Shown here: positions 23,283 through 30,897 of the stretch, one piece after another
Layout: each line of letters begins with the position of its first letter
How positions within the stretch are numbered: position 1 is the first letter of the stretch
Origin: a virus
Reading direction: 5' to 3' (one strand)
Length of the DNA stretch: 43,041 nucleotides
IMG/VR virus record: IMGVR_UViG_3300048837_000454
Span: 1-43,041 of that record
Position numbers and translations under genes: made by a program
Notes under the pieces: model-generated
Seen by the model: the letters and a program-made list of their open reading frames with translations, nothing else
What the model was told of the DNA's origin: nothing
The model's database searches: none

Positions 23283-24206
23283 ATGGCGAGCATGAACCCT
23301 TGCGTTAGGGGGGCGGCGTTTACGATATACGCGGGCATGATTGATTCTGCTGGCGATTCGGTATCGTCGCCCACTATCGTTGCAGGTGACATTAAAATTA
23401 GCAAAGACGGGGGCGCATTCGCCAATCTCGCAACCACGCCGACTGTGGCAAACGGCCTTGTGCCCATCGTGCTTAGTACCAGCGAAACGGACTGCGATGT
23501 GTTCAACGTTCGCTGTGTAGATGCTTCCGGTGACGAATGGATATATCAGGAGTTCAGCGTCTACACATCGGCGCAAACGTTTGACACGACCGACGGCGTG
23601 GCCGACGCAATCAAGGCCAAGACTGACAACTTACCTGCAGACCCGGCAGACGATAGCGACATCGACAGTCAGCTTGCGGCAATCGCGGCTTATGTTGACA
23701 CCGAAGTCGCGGCGATTCTGGCGGCTGTTGACACTGAGGTTGCGGCGATCAAGGCCAAGACTGATAACCTGCCCAGTGATCCAGCCGACCAGAGCGCGGT
23801 TGAAGCGGCAATCACATCGGCTACGTCCGGGTTAGCTACTGCTGCGGCCGTTGCTGACTTGCCCACAAATGCCGAGCTAACGGCAGCCCTCGCCGGAGCG
23901 GATGACGCAACTCTGGCGGCTATCGCGGCTCTGAATGACATCACCGTGGCTGATATATGGGCAGGGCTGGGCGATACGGAAAAGAACGCTATCGCCGATG
24001 CGATCCTGTCACGCAGCGTGGTCAATGTCGAGGATACGGCCGGGGTGCATTCGCTGACTGAGTTGATTCTGGCGGCGTTTGAATCATCTATTGCAGGGAC
24101 GGACTGGACGATTAACCAGACGGATCACACCACTCCGTTTAACGTTCGCTCGGTTACGGTTGACGCGAATGCCGAACCGATCACCGGCGTGCAGGGCGGC
24201 AACTGA
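23283..24206 (+). CDS. Tail fibre-like protein with KTDNLP repeats
   Basis: The 307-residue protein has a beta-rich N-terminus (GDIKISKDGGAFANL). A repeated motif, AIKAKTDNLPADPADDS and AIKAKTDNLPSDPADQS, follows, separated by a short Ala/Asp repeat (DTEVAAILAAVDTEVAAIKA). This repeat type occurs in many phage tail and baseplate proteins. The start has a GGAG site. It is probably a side fibre or baseplate part. Confidence 0.6.
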   Translation: MASMNPCVRGAAFTIYAGMIDSAGDSVSSPTIVAGDIKISKDGGAFANLATTPTVANGLVPIVLSTSETDCDVFNVRCVDASGDEWIYQEFSVYTSAQTFDTTDGVADAIKAKTDNLPADPADDSDIDSQLAAIAAYVDTEVAAILAAVDTEVAAIKAKTDNLPSDPADQSAVEAAITSATSGLATAAAVADLPTNAELTAALAGADDATLAAIAALNDITVADIWAGLGDTEKNAIADAILSRSVVNVEDTAGVHSLTELILAAFESSIAGTDWTINQTDHTTPFNVRSVTVDANAEPITGVQGGN

Positions 24207-24352
24207 TGCGCGACATTCTGAGATGGGTGCTGCACTGGTTCAGCTCAAAGGGGGTTGCCCCGTATGCTGTGTCTGACATTGTTCAGATTCGAGCGGATGC
24301 TGCTGCCAATGTAACAATTCGAGAGACGGCCACGGGTGAGGTGGAGCTATGA
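24206..24352 (+). CDS. 48-residue small protein
   Basis: ATG 24206 overlaps the previous stop and its own stop overlaps the next ATG, so it fits a chain of translationally coupled genes. It begins MRDILRWVLHWFSSKG, an amphipathic segment, and ends in a beta-like stretch (ANVTIRETATGEVEL). Function is unknown. Confidence 0.5.
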   Translation: MRDILRWVLHWFSSKGVAPYAVSDIVQIRADAAANVTIRETATGEVEL

Positions 24353-24660
24353 GTTGGAAAGGAATCCACGCAGACGATTACGGCTGGGTTGGGAAGCTGA
24401 CTTTGCAGCAGGATGGTGTAGCCGTTGATATCAGCGGCTATACCACGCGCAAGTTTCTGCTGCGCGCGCCCGGGGGAACGGTGAAGGAGGTCACGGCTAC
24501 GTTCGACACGGACGGCACGGACGGTGTGTTGAAGTACACGTTCGTGGATGGTGACATCGACGAAGCCGGAGACTGGCATGTTGCGGCGCGGGTGTCGCGC
24601 ACGAGCGTGCAGCTTACGAGCAACTTCGTTGTGTTCAAAGCGGACGCGAGCCTTGACTGA
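24349..24660 (+). CDS. BppU-like baseplate N-terminal domain protein
   Basis: The 103-residue protein resembles the baseplate upper protein N-domain: GWVGKLTLQQDGVAVDISGY near the start, then RKFLLRAPGG, TDGTDGVLKYTFVDGDID and WHVAARVS. In known phages this domain attaches receptor-binding units to the tail. Here it stands alone as a short protein. Confidence 0.6.
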   Translation: MSWKGIHADDYGWVGKLTLQQDGVAVDISGYTTRKFLLRAPGGTVKEVTATFDTDGTDGVLKYTFVDGDIDEAGDWHVAARVSRTSVQLTSNFVVFKADASLD

Positions 24661-24760
24661 CAAGAACAAACGCGGGCAAAAGCCGCGACGTGGTTTTGGC
24701 GCGTGGTTTCGGCGCTGGGCGCAAAAGAAGCCGAAGCCGCGCAAGAGGGGGAAGACTTGA
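24653..24760 (+). CDS. 35-residue very basic protein, possible
   Basis: A TTG at 24653 overlaps the previous stop and the frame ends with TTGA that overlaps the lysin start. The product (TDKNKRGQKPRRGFGAWFRR then KKPKPRKRGK) is extremely basic. No ribosome site precedes the TTG, so translation would depend on coupling. It may be only the leader that couples lysin translation. Confidence 0.35.
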   Translation: MTDKNKRGQKPRRGFGAWFRRWAQKKPKPRKRGKT

Positions 24761-26964
24761 TCGGATTCCATTTGGGCGTGCCCTCGTTTGCGGATGGGCT
24801 GGGCCAGTATCTCGAGACGCTAGCGGCGCACAAGGTGCCGCTATGTCTGGTCGGCGCGGACACGGCCGGGCCGCTGGCTGAGGCGGCGAATATCGCGCGC
24901 GCTTACGGCGTTCCGGCCACTCTGGTCTATCGCAAGACGCGCTATTCGTGGGGTGATGATGTGCCGAATTACGAGGCAGATCCGGACGCGATGGCGCGGT
25001 TGTATTGGGATGAGTTGGAAGCGGCATGGCCGCCGGAGCTAGACAAGAGAACCGTGTATGTGGAATTCCCGAATGAGCCGGACCGGGAGCGTTCGTTTGC
25101 GGTTGGGGCGCTGGCGGTGGCGGCGGCTTATGAGGCGATCCGGCGCGGGTTTCGCTATCTGTCTCCGGCGTGGTCGGCAGGGAATCCGGAGCAGGATGAC
25201 TGGGATTACGCGCCGTGGCTGGAGTATTTCGATCTGTGCGCACGATACCCGGAGCAGTTGGGGGTGAGCGTGCACGAGTACACGCTGGACCCGCAGCAGC
25301 CCATGATTGCGACTGTGCCGTGGCTGATGGGGCGTGTGGCGGCGCTGAATGAGTTGTGCGCGGATTACGGGATAGCGCCGCCGCGGGTGGTGATTACGGA
25401 ATGGGGATGGGGCGCGAATGCAGCGCCGGAAGCAGAAACGGCCGTGGCAGACGCGGTGGCTATGCTGCGCTGGTACCGGCAGCATGCGCCGAACGTGGCG
25501 GGTATGGCGCTGTGGGCGCTGGATAGCGGCTGGCAGTGGAAGAGCCTGAGCCGCACGGTGAACGGTTATATGCGGCCGTTGGCCGAGGCGTTGATCAATG
25601 AGCCGTGGGGGGAAGTTGAGGAGCCGACGATGCCGGATGAGAAGCATAAGGTTGTGATTTACAAGCTGGCGCAGGAGCATGACCGGCTGGCGTGGATGGA
25701 TATTGCGGCGGCGGCGCATGAGGATTACAAGCGCACGCTGACGGCCAGCCATGATGATATGGTGACGATGCTGGCGGCGGGTAACGCGGAGAGTTACGCG
25801 GTGGTGTGGGACCCGGAGGAGGCGAGCCAGGCGCAGGCGGTGCGGGTGCTGACGGACCGGGGTTACCGGTACGAAGCACGCTATACCTCTCCGCTCCCGC
25901 CCGCGCCGCCCGCGTTTGAGCTGACGCACTGGCCCACGGATTTTCGCACCATCACGCAAGCCTTCGGCGCACGGCCTGAAGTGTACCAGCCGTATGGCTT
26001 TCCCGGACACGAGGGAGTTGACATTCGCGCGCTGATGGGCACGCCGTTTTATGCGGCGGCGGCGGGGAAGGTGGTGAAGGTAACGGACCGGCGCGGCGAC
26101 GGCACGCCGAGCAACTATGGCTGGTATGTGGTGCTGGATCATGGCGGTGGCTGGTCTTCGCTGTATGCGCACGCGGCGGCGAATGTGCAGGTGGCGGTGG
26201 GCGACGTGGTGGAGGGAGGGCAGGTGATCGCCACGAGCGGCAACACGGGCAACACGACGGGGCCGCACCTGCACTTTACGCTGAAGCATGCGGGGACGCA
26301 GCTGCCGGACTGGCCGGCGGGGTATGTGGACCCGACGCCGTACCTGGAGAGGGCGGTGTTTGTGGGAGACGGCCGTGATATGGCGCGGTATTTCACGCCG
26401 CCGGCCGGGCAGGAGCGGGGGGACATCGTGACGCTGCGCAATAATTGGGGCGCGGATGATGAGCAGTGCCAGCTGCAGCGGCGGGCCGGTGGCGGCGTCT
26501 TACAGGTGAAAAACGAGCTGTACGAGGCGCGGCGCATCACAGAGGACCGGATATACCTGGATGAGGATACAAGCTCCGGAGGCGGCGAATTTTACCGGAT
26601 TGAGAGCCAGACAGGGTGGCTGCCACGGCGGATGAAGGTCGGGCAGGAATACCTGCGGGTGGAGACGGTGACGTTTCGGGCCATGGATAATTGCCGGGTT
26701 ACGCGCGGGCCGTATACGACGACGAGCGGGCTGCGTTTCGTGCAGGCATGGGATGTTTGGGAGTCGCCACATGGGGTGATGCTGCGGGATGTTGCGCAGC
26801 TGGCCTGGGTGGTGCAGGGGAACGTGGTGGAGCATTACTTATTCGCGGCGGGGCTGGGCCTGGTTGGTTGGCAGAATAACGGCGGGATGCAGTCCGGGGC
26901 GCTGCGGGTTGTGCCGCGCGGTCAGGCGGCGGACCCGTCGCCGCGCCTGGCCCAGTGCCGGTAG
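24757..26964 (+). CDS. Two-enzyme lysin: glycoside hydrolase plus M23 peptidase
   Basis: The chosen start is TTG 24757 with AGAGGGGG six bases upstream; a GTG at 24703 has no site. Residues 1-290 form a TIM-barrel glycosidase with EFPNEP (Glu107, likely acid/base) and ITEWGWG (Glu215, likely nucleophile), a clan GH-A pattern. Residues 290-390 are a linker domain. Residues 390-530 are an M23 metallopeptidase with zinc ligands His418, Asp422 and His506 (GHEGVDI, HLHF) and YAH at 470-472. About 200 more residues of unknown fold follow. The place after holin-like genes fits endolysin, but a virion lysin is possible. Confidence 0.85.
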   Translation: MIGFHLGVPSFADGLGQYLETLAAHKVPLCLVGADTAGPLAEAANIARAYGVPATLVYRKTRYSWGDDVPNYEADPDAMARLYWDELEAAWPPELDKRTVYVEFPNEPDRERSFAVGALAVAAAYEAIRRGFRYLSPAWSAGNPEQDDWDYAPWLEYFDLCARYPEQLGVSVHEYTLDPQQPMIATVPWLMGRVAALNELCADYGIAPPRVVITEWGWGANAAPEAETAVADAVAMLRWYRQHAPNVAGMALWALDSGWQWKSLSRTVNGYMRPLAEALINEPWGEVEEPTMPDEKHKVVIYKLAQEHDRLAWMDIAAAAHEDYKRTLTASHDDMVTMLAAGNAESYAVVWDPEEASQAQAVRVLTDRGYRYEARYTSPLPPAPPAFELTHWPTDFRTITQAFGARPEVYQPYGFPGHEGVDIRALMGTPFYAAAAGKVVKVTDRRGDGTPSNYGWYVVLDHGGGWSSLYAHAAANVQVAVGDVVEGGQVIATSGNTGNTTGPHLHFTLKHAGTQLPDWPAGYVDPTPYLERAVFVGDGRDMARYFTPPAGQERGDIVTLRNNWGADDEQCQLQRRAGGGVLQVKNELYEARRITEDRIYLDEDTSSGGGEFYRIESQTGWLPRRMKVGQEYLRVETVTFRAMDNCRVTRGPYTTTSGLRFVQAWDVWESPHGVMLRDVAQLAWVVQGNVVEHYLFAAGLGLVGWQNNGGMQSGALRVVPRGQAADPSPRLAQCR

Positions 26965-26977
26965 CACAAGGATGGGT

Positions 26978-27796
26978 ATGAAAACTGAGTTGTTTGTGTA
27001 TGTTGGCGACGCGCATGTGAACAGCCGTGTCGGGTTGATGCCGCCTGTGTTCGTGACGAAAGATGGGCAGCAGGAGCGGCATTCGGCCGTGCAGGAATGG
27101 ATCTGGGAGCGCTGGGTGCTGTTCTGGGAGAAGGTGGAACGGCTGCGCAATGATCTGCAGGCGCCGGTGGCGGCCGTGGCGAATGGGGATATGGTGGACC
27201 TCAACAAGCACAATCCGGCGGGGCTGGTGTGCGCGTCGGCGGAGGATGCGCTGGCCATGGCGGAGCAGGCGATGCGCCCGGCGACGGGGCTGGTGGACCA
27301 TTGGCGGATGACGAGGGGGACACCGGCGCATGTAGGTGAGGGATCACATCTGGACGCGTTTCTGGGCCAGCGGCTGGGCGCGGCGGTGAAGTATCATCAC
27401 CGGGTGAAGCTGCCGGCCAGCGGCGTGACGTTTGACGTTAAACACGAGCCGGGGTTTAACAACCGCGTGCCGTGGACGAGGGGCGGCGCGGCGAATCGTT
27501 TGGCGGTGAAGGTGGAGTTGTCTTATCTGCGGCGCGGGCTGCGGCCGCCGGATGTGGCGCTGCGCGGGCATGTGCATAGTCCGCAGGACAGCGGCCAGAA
27601 CAGCCAGGTGCTGACGATTTTCGCGCCGTCGTGGCAGTTGACGGATGATTTTGCGTACAAGATTGGTGAGTTTTTCCCGCTGCCGGTGGGTGGGCTTATT
27701 TTTGAGTGCCGGGGCGGCCGGGTGGCTGATGTGCATTGGGAGTATAGCGAATGGGACGTGGAACCGTGGGAACAGCAAATCGTACCTTTACCGTAG
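26978..27796 (+). CDS. Calcineurin-like metallophosphoesterase
   Basis: The 272-residue protein has the metal-site series of this superfamily: GDAHVNS (residues 10-16), NGDMVD, a GTPAHVGEG segment in the GNHE position, KHEPGF, and GHVHS near residue 190. These bind two metal ions and cleave phosphate esters. ATG 26978 has AAGGA at good spacing. It lies between the lysin and a winged-helix gene, so it may act in host nucleotide or nucleic acid metabolism or envelope phosphate turnover; the substrate is not shown. Confidence 0.8.
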   Translation: MKTELFVYVGDAHVNSRVGLMPPVFVTKDGQQERHSAVQEWIWERWVLFWEKVERLRNDLQAPVAAVANGDMVDLNKHNPAGLVCASAEDALAMAEQAMRPATGLVDHWRMTRGTPAHVGEGSHLDAFLGQRLGAAVKYHHRVKLPASGVTFDVKHEPGFNNRVPWTRGGAANRLAVKVELSYLRRGLRPPDVALRGHVHSPQDSGQNSQVLTIFAPSWQLTDDFAYKIGEFFPLPVGGLIFECRGGRVADVHWEYSEWDVEPWEQQIVPLP

Positions 27797-28053
27797 ATGA
27801 GCTGCTGGCGGCGCTGCAGGGGGCGGCGCGGGTGGATGAGGAGCGGCCGGCGAATGTGTTTCGCACGGAGGAGATCAGTGAGCTGACGGGATGGAGCAAG
27901 AAGAAGGTGGTTGACCTGCTGCGGCGGTTGATTGCGACGGGTGAGGTGACGCTGGTGCAGGCGCCGTGGACGAATATGATCGGGGTGACGATGCCGAATC
28001 ACAAGATGTACCGGTTTAATGGGATTGCGGGGAAGAAACAGCGGCCTGACTAG
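27751..28053 (+). CDS. Winged-helix DNA-binding protein
   Basis: The 100-residue protein overlaps the phosphoesterase by 46 bases with GGGAG before its ATG. It has a winged-helix core: RTEEISELTGWSKKKVVDLL, RRLIATGEVTLVQAPW and a wing-like GVTMPNHKMYRF. It is the last gene of the rightward late block and may regulate late genes. No close family name is recognised. Confidence 0.65.
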   Translation: MGRGTVGTANRTFTVDELLAALQGAARVDEERPANVFRTEEISELTGWSKKKVVDLLRRLIATGEVTLVQAPWTNMIGVTMPNHKMYRFNGIAGKKQRPD

Positions 28054-28074
28054 TCGGGCCAGTCAGACCGCGCG

Positions 28075-28138
28075 CCCAACCATCGAAACGGTTGGGGGAT
28101 GCCGACAGTATATCACATCTGAATAATCATCTGTGATA
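28075..28138. terminator. Hairpin pair between convergent operons
   Basis: CCCAACC (28075-28081) pairs with GGTTGGG (28090-28096), and TATCACA (28111-28117) pairs with TGTGATA (28132-28138). Neither has a long T tract. They lie where the rightward late block and the leftward early operon converge (gap 28054-28259), a normal place for bidirectional termination. The remainder of the gap holds no gene. Confidence 0.5.
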
Positions 28139-28259
28139 ATAACGGTAGACGTAATTATTGTTCAGCGCGGATTTCGCGAATAGCGGGGCGCGGTAGAGAG
28201 AAAACGGCCGTGATGAGAGGCGCTTACTTGATTTAATACGTGTTAGTCGTCATCTAGGC

Positions 28260-28799
28260 TCACTCGCTCCACACGTCATCGTGCAGCCCTTCATATGCCT
28301 TGCCGTATTCGTCCATCGCGTCGCTAACTAAACGAATGGATCTGTCGCTTAGATCGTCGCCGCCCAAAAACTCCAGCATTGCCTCAATGGTGAAGTCCAT
28401 GTATACGGCCGCATAAACGGCAGCATCTTGGCCGCATTCCGGCGCATCGTCCGCCAGGCTCACTGCCTCGCGGCGGATCTCCTGCAACCTTGCCAACGGG
28501 GCGGCGAGCGACATGCGCGGCGAGGCGCCTGCAATCGCGTTGGCGTCATCCCATTCTGCAGCGATGTCATCGAGGCGATCCACAAAATCGGGATGCAGCT
28601 TGGCACAGGACACCAGCGGCCTGGCGGTTGGTGTCGGCGTCGTCTTTGGTGTGCGCGTCGGCCGGATTGCGGGTGTGGATGTGGGCGGGACCTGCGTCGG
28701 CGTGCCGGGGCCAACGGTTGGCGTAACGCGAATGGGTTCGGGTGCGGCACAGGCGACAAGCGCCAAGAGAAGCAGGGTTAATAAGGCAAGACGTTTCAT
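28260..28799 (-). CDS. Phage lipoprotein with Chloroflexota-type linker
   Basis: ATG 28799 has GGGGG upstream. The 179-residue product has a lipoprotein signal (MKRLALLTLLLLALVAC) with Cys17 in a LVAC lipobox. A TPTVGPGTPTQVPPTSTP-like Thr/Pro linker follows, then a helical domain of about 110 residues with two cysteines. Thr/Pro linkers of this style are frequent in Chloroflexota lipoproteins. Such an early surface lipoprotein may block superinfection, but that is inference. It is the last gene of the leftward operon. Confidence 0.75.
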   Translation of the reverse strand: MKRLALLTLLLLALVACAAPEPIRVTPTVGPGTPTQVPPTSTPAIRPTRTPKTTPTPTARPLVSCAKLHPDFVDRLDDIAAEWDDANAIAGASPRMSLAAPLARLQEIRREAVSLADDAPECGQDAAVYAAVYMDFTIEAMLEFLGGDDLSDRSIRLVSDAMDEYGKAYEGLHDDVWSE

Positions 28800-28813
28800 G
28801 ATGACCCCCTTTG

Positions 28814-29164
28814 TCATTGTGATGGTAAGTGTAGTTCAACAGGAACGGCCGTGCCAATGTATTCGGGGTGCTGCATCCAAAACCAGTAGTCCACTTCGGC
28901 GGCGATGGCGTTTTCCTGCATCCAGGCCAGGCCGCCGTCAGCGACGCCCGCGCAGTCGAAGACGAGCGCGTCATAGAGCTTGCCGTCTATGGTAAGCGTG
29001 GCTTCGGCGCCGATGTGATCACAGTCGGCGACGGCGATAAAGAGATCGTAGCTGCTTAGGTCTTGCGGGATCTGCTGGTGGTGCTGGCGGTAGTTGAGCG
29101 TGGCAACGGTGGGGTTAAGGGCGTAGGCAGAGAGGAATCCGGTGATGATGATGGCTGTGGTCAT
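28814..29164 (-). CDS. Secreted protein, possible double-psi barrel
   Basis: The 116-residue protein has one N-terminal hydrophobic segment (TTAIIITGFLSAYAL). A domain with VADCDHIGAEATLTIDGK, YDALVFDCAGVADGG and AEVDYWFW follows, resembling the DxxxIG...I.G...A.V.DCAG....DVY pattern of 3D/RlpA-like double-psi barrels. It would act outside the membrane, perhaps on the wall. The similarity is only by eye. Its ATG overlaps the previous stop. Confidence 0.5.
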   Translation of the reverse strand: MTTAIIITGFLSAYALNPTVATLNYRQHHQQIPQDLSSYDLFIAVADCDHIGAEATLTIDGKLYDALVFDCAGVADGGLAWMQENAIAAEVDYWFWMQHPEYIGTAVPVELHLPSQ

Positions 29165-29271
29165 GAGCCGACCTCATCTGCGTTTGGGTCGGCGTCAACC
29201 TCCACGACCGTCGCGAACCGCTTAGCCACGTCTTCGATCTCCGTTGTCACTGTAATGCGGTATCGTGTCAT
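29161..29271 (-). CDS. 36-residue protein F', shortened copy
   Basis: ATG 29271 has GGGGAGA upstream. The product begins MTRYRITVTTEIEDVAKRFAT and jumps directly to VVEVDADPNADEVGS. Compared with the plus-strand copy (1819-1998), 26 internal codons are missing in frame. It is translationally coupled to both neighbours. It supports the inverted-cassette interpretation. Confidence 0.65.
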   Translation of the reverse strand: MTRYRITVTTEIEDVAKRFATVVEVDADPNADEVGS

Positions 29272-29272
29272 A

Positions 29273-29701
29273 TCAATCTCCCCACGGAAGTGAAACGGCG
29301 CTCTCTAGCCGATATGCTACCTGTTCATAACATTCGACGGCGCTGCGTGATGGTATGTGCTTTTGCGTGCGGCCGGAACACACATCGCACAAGCATTCGC
29401 CAATGCGGATCTCTGCCGGGTTCAAAAGTATGTCACAGCGGCTGCATGTTGGCCCCTGCGGCCCTTGCCTTTTGCCCTTAATGCTGCCCGTGCCACGCGG
29501 TCGAAACCTGTTACATCGACGCAGGCGATTATGCATTGTCGGTCTAGACATGCCATGACGGCGTGCCAACTCTTCAATGCTTGCCCCGGCATTGTACTCA
29601 TCAACCAATGCGCTCGGAGATGGCGCATTAGCGCAAATACTGACATGCCGCGCAAAGCCACCAGGGTCATCCGTTTCAAGCCCACATATTATGCAAATCA
29701 T
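29273..29701 (-). CDS. Zinc-finger/HTH protein E'
   Basis: ATG 29701 has GGGAGGA upstream and overlaps the stop of the membrane protein. The 142-residue product has CIICG...H..IC at the N-terminus, a central helix-turn-helix (SIEELARRHGMSRPTMHNRL), and a zinc ribbon (CSRCDIL ... CDVC). It is the counterpart of 1469-1822. It is a probable DNA-binding regulator with unknown sites. Confidence 0.7.
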   Translation of the reverse strand: MICIICGLETDDPGGFARHVSICANAPSPSALVDEYNAGASIEELARRHGMSRPTMHNRLRRCNRFRPRGTGSIKGKRQGPQGPTCSRCDILLNPAEIRIGECLCDVCSGRTQKHIPSRSAVECYEQVAYRLESAVSLPWGD

Positions 29702-30351
29702 GTCACATCCTCCCAAACGACCGGTCGTTGTCGGTCGGTCTGTCTGTTTTTCGCCACCTTGCGTGTCAGGGCAGGGGAGGCCAGTATGAAGTCTTCACGC
29801 GCCCACGGCGCAACCCTGTCCCGCCCGCCCTCGCTTTCCAGCGCGCCTACCCGCTGCATCTCGGCGCGCATGTCACTATACCGGCTTGTAATATTCGTGA
29901 TATTTTCCTCGCTGGCCTTGCCGCTGATAATGTTGCGGCTCCAGTACCAGTTGGCGCGTTCCAGCCTGTCAGCAACCAGCATCGCCTCATGGGCGCTTAA
30001 GCCCAAATCGGTCAAGCGCAGCGTCTGCCCGTCATGCTGAACGATTTTGATCTGCCGTGGCTTGTCCTCGCCGCTGTACACGCGCTGCACCAACTCATCA
30101 GCGGCGATTGGCTGCATATACATCGGCACATACAGCACTAGCCCGACAGTGCCATAAAGGCAGAAAATAAGCGACAAGACGCTAAAGGCAATCCACCATG
30201 GCAGCGGGTCAAGCGTCACGCCGTAGATAATCAGCAGCATGCCAACGCCCAGCACTACAGATGAGCGCACAATGCGCTCTGCCGCAACCTCTCGCAAGCG
30301 CAGCCGCTGTTCGCTGGCATAGCGTTGGGTCGTGCTTTCAAACGTGCGCAC
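29698..30351 (-). CDS. Two-pass membrane protein D'
   Basis: A GTG at 30351 fused to the previous stop (TAGTG) gives VRTFESTTQRYASEQ, matching the start of the plus-strand copy (MTRTFES). An upstream ATG at 30366 is less likely. The 217-residue protein has two membrane segments (about residues 32-50 and 55-75) and a soluble C-terminus with LTDLGLSAHEAMLVADRLE and WYWSR. It is more diverged from its copy than the flanking small genes are. Confidence 0.7.
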   Translation of the reverse strand: MRTFESTTQRYASEQRLRLREVAAERIVRSSVVLGVGMLLIIYGVTLDPLPWWIAFSVLSLIFCLYGTVGLVLYVPMYMQPIAADELVQRVYSGEDKPRQIKIVQHDGQTLRLTDLGLSAHEAMLVADRLERANWYWSRNIISGKASEENITNITSRYSDMRAEMQRVGALESEGGRDRVAPWAREDFILASPALTRKVAKNRQTDRQRPVVWEDVT

Positions 30352-30506
30352 TAGCTGCCCTCCCACTCGCCGTCATAATCCTCAAGCATCAGCACATACT
30401 CGTTCTGTTCGCAACGGCCGTGCAACATGGCGGCAGCAACGGCTAACAATGCCGACACGACAAGGCCGGAGAAGATACCGATTAACAGGGCCGGGATAGG
30501 GTTCAT
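30351..30506 (-). CDS. 51-residue membrane protein B'
   Basis: This is the same length as the plus-strand copy (495-650) and nearly identical in protein (MNPIPALLIGIFSGLVVS, tail EYVLMLEDYDGEWEGS). It overlaps the preceding stop by four bases. Conservation in two opposite operons supports expression and a useful function. Confidence 0.7.
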   Translation of the reverse strand: MNPIPALLIGIFSGLVVSALLAVAAAMLHGRCEQNEYVLMLEDYDGEWEGS

Positions 30507-30886
30507 AGCGCACCTCCGTCAATCGCCTTCAACAGCCGGTCGCCCGTTTTGCGCAGCGCCTCGCTTGTGTTCTGGTACATCTCTTGCCAATATTCGCGCT
30601 CTTCCACAATTTTATGACGTATGGCGTTTAAGCTCTGATACGAAGTCTGCCACTCTACCACCTTGCTTACCGCCTCCTCGCACGCTTCCCACGCATCGAC
30701 CAACTCATCTGACATCTGCGCTATGATGTCTTCCAGGCGGCGGATTTCGGCGCCGGTAATATCGGCGCGGATGTATTTAACATCATCCTCTGAGGCCATA
30801 TCAGGGTCGGCAAACCAATCATCAAATAGGCTATCTGTGCCGTAAGTCGGTATCCATATTTCGCGCGGCGCATTGTCTACGTCCAT
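30503..30886 (-). CDS. Coiled-coil early protein A'
   Basis: The 127-residue protein has GGAGAG before ATG 30886. It starts MDVDNAPREIWIPTYGTDSL, shares the EIRRLEDIIAQMSDELVDAWEA helix with the left-edge gene, and lacks about 30 residues in between. The C-terminus is a different coiled coil (VEEREYWQEMYQNTSEAL). It starts the duplicated cassette in the leftward operon. Confidence 0.72.
   Translation of the reverse strand: MDVDNAPREIWIPTYGTDSLFDDWFADPDMASEDDVKYIRADITGAEIRRLEDIIAQMSDELVDAWEACEEAVSKVVEWQTSYQSLNAIRHKIVEEREYWQEMYQNTSEALRKTGDRLLKAIDGGAL
30758..30871. repeat. Arm 2 of the long inverted repeat
   Basis: This is the inverted counterpart of bases 1-114, nearly identical. Because the arms face each other across about 30 kb, recombination between them could invert the block of virion genes. 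Confidence 0.85.
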
Positions 30887-30897
30887 CTCTCACTCTC

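Noticed and set aside
23281-24206. CRISPR-like repeat array
   Set aside because: The repeats encode in-frame KTDNLP motifs of a fibre protein and are not regularly spaced identical units.
25039-26289. Long leftward reading frame opposite the lysin
   Set aside because: It is a shadow of the lysin gene with compositionally biased Arg/His sequence and no motif.
28054-28259. Phage attachment site
   Set aside because: The gap between convergent operons would be a usual place, but no integrase gene or repeated core is seen in the window.
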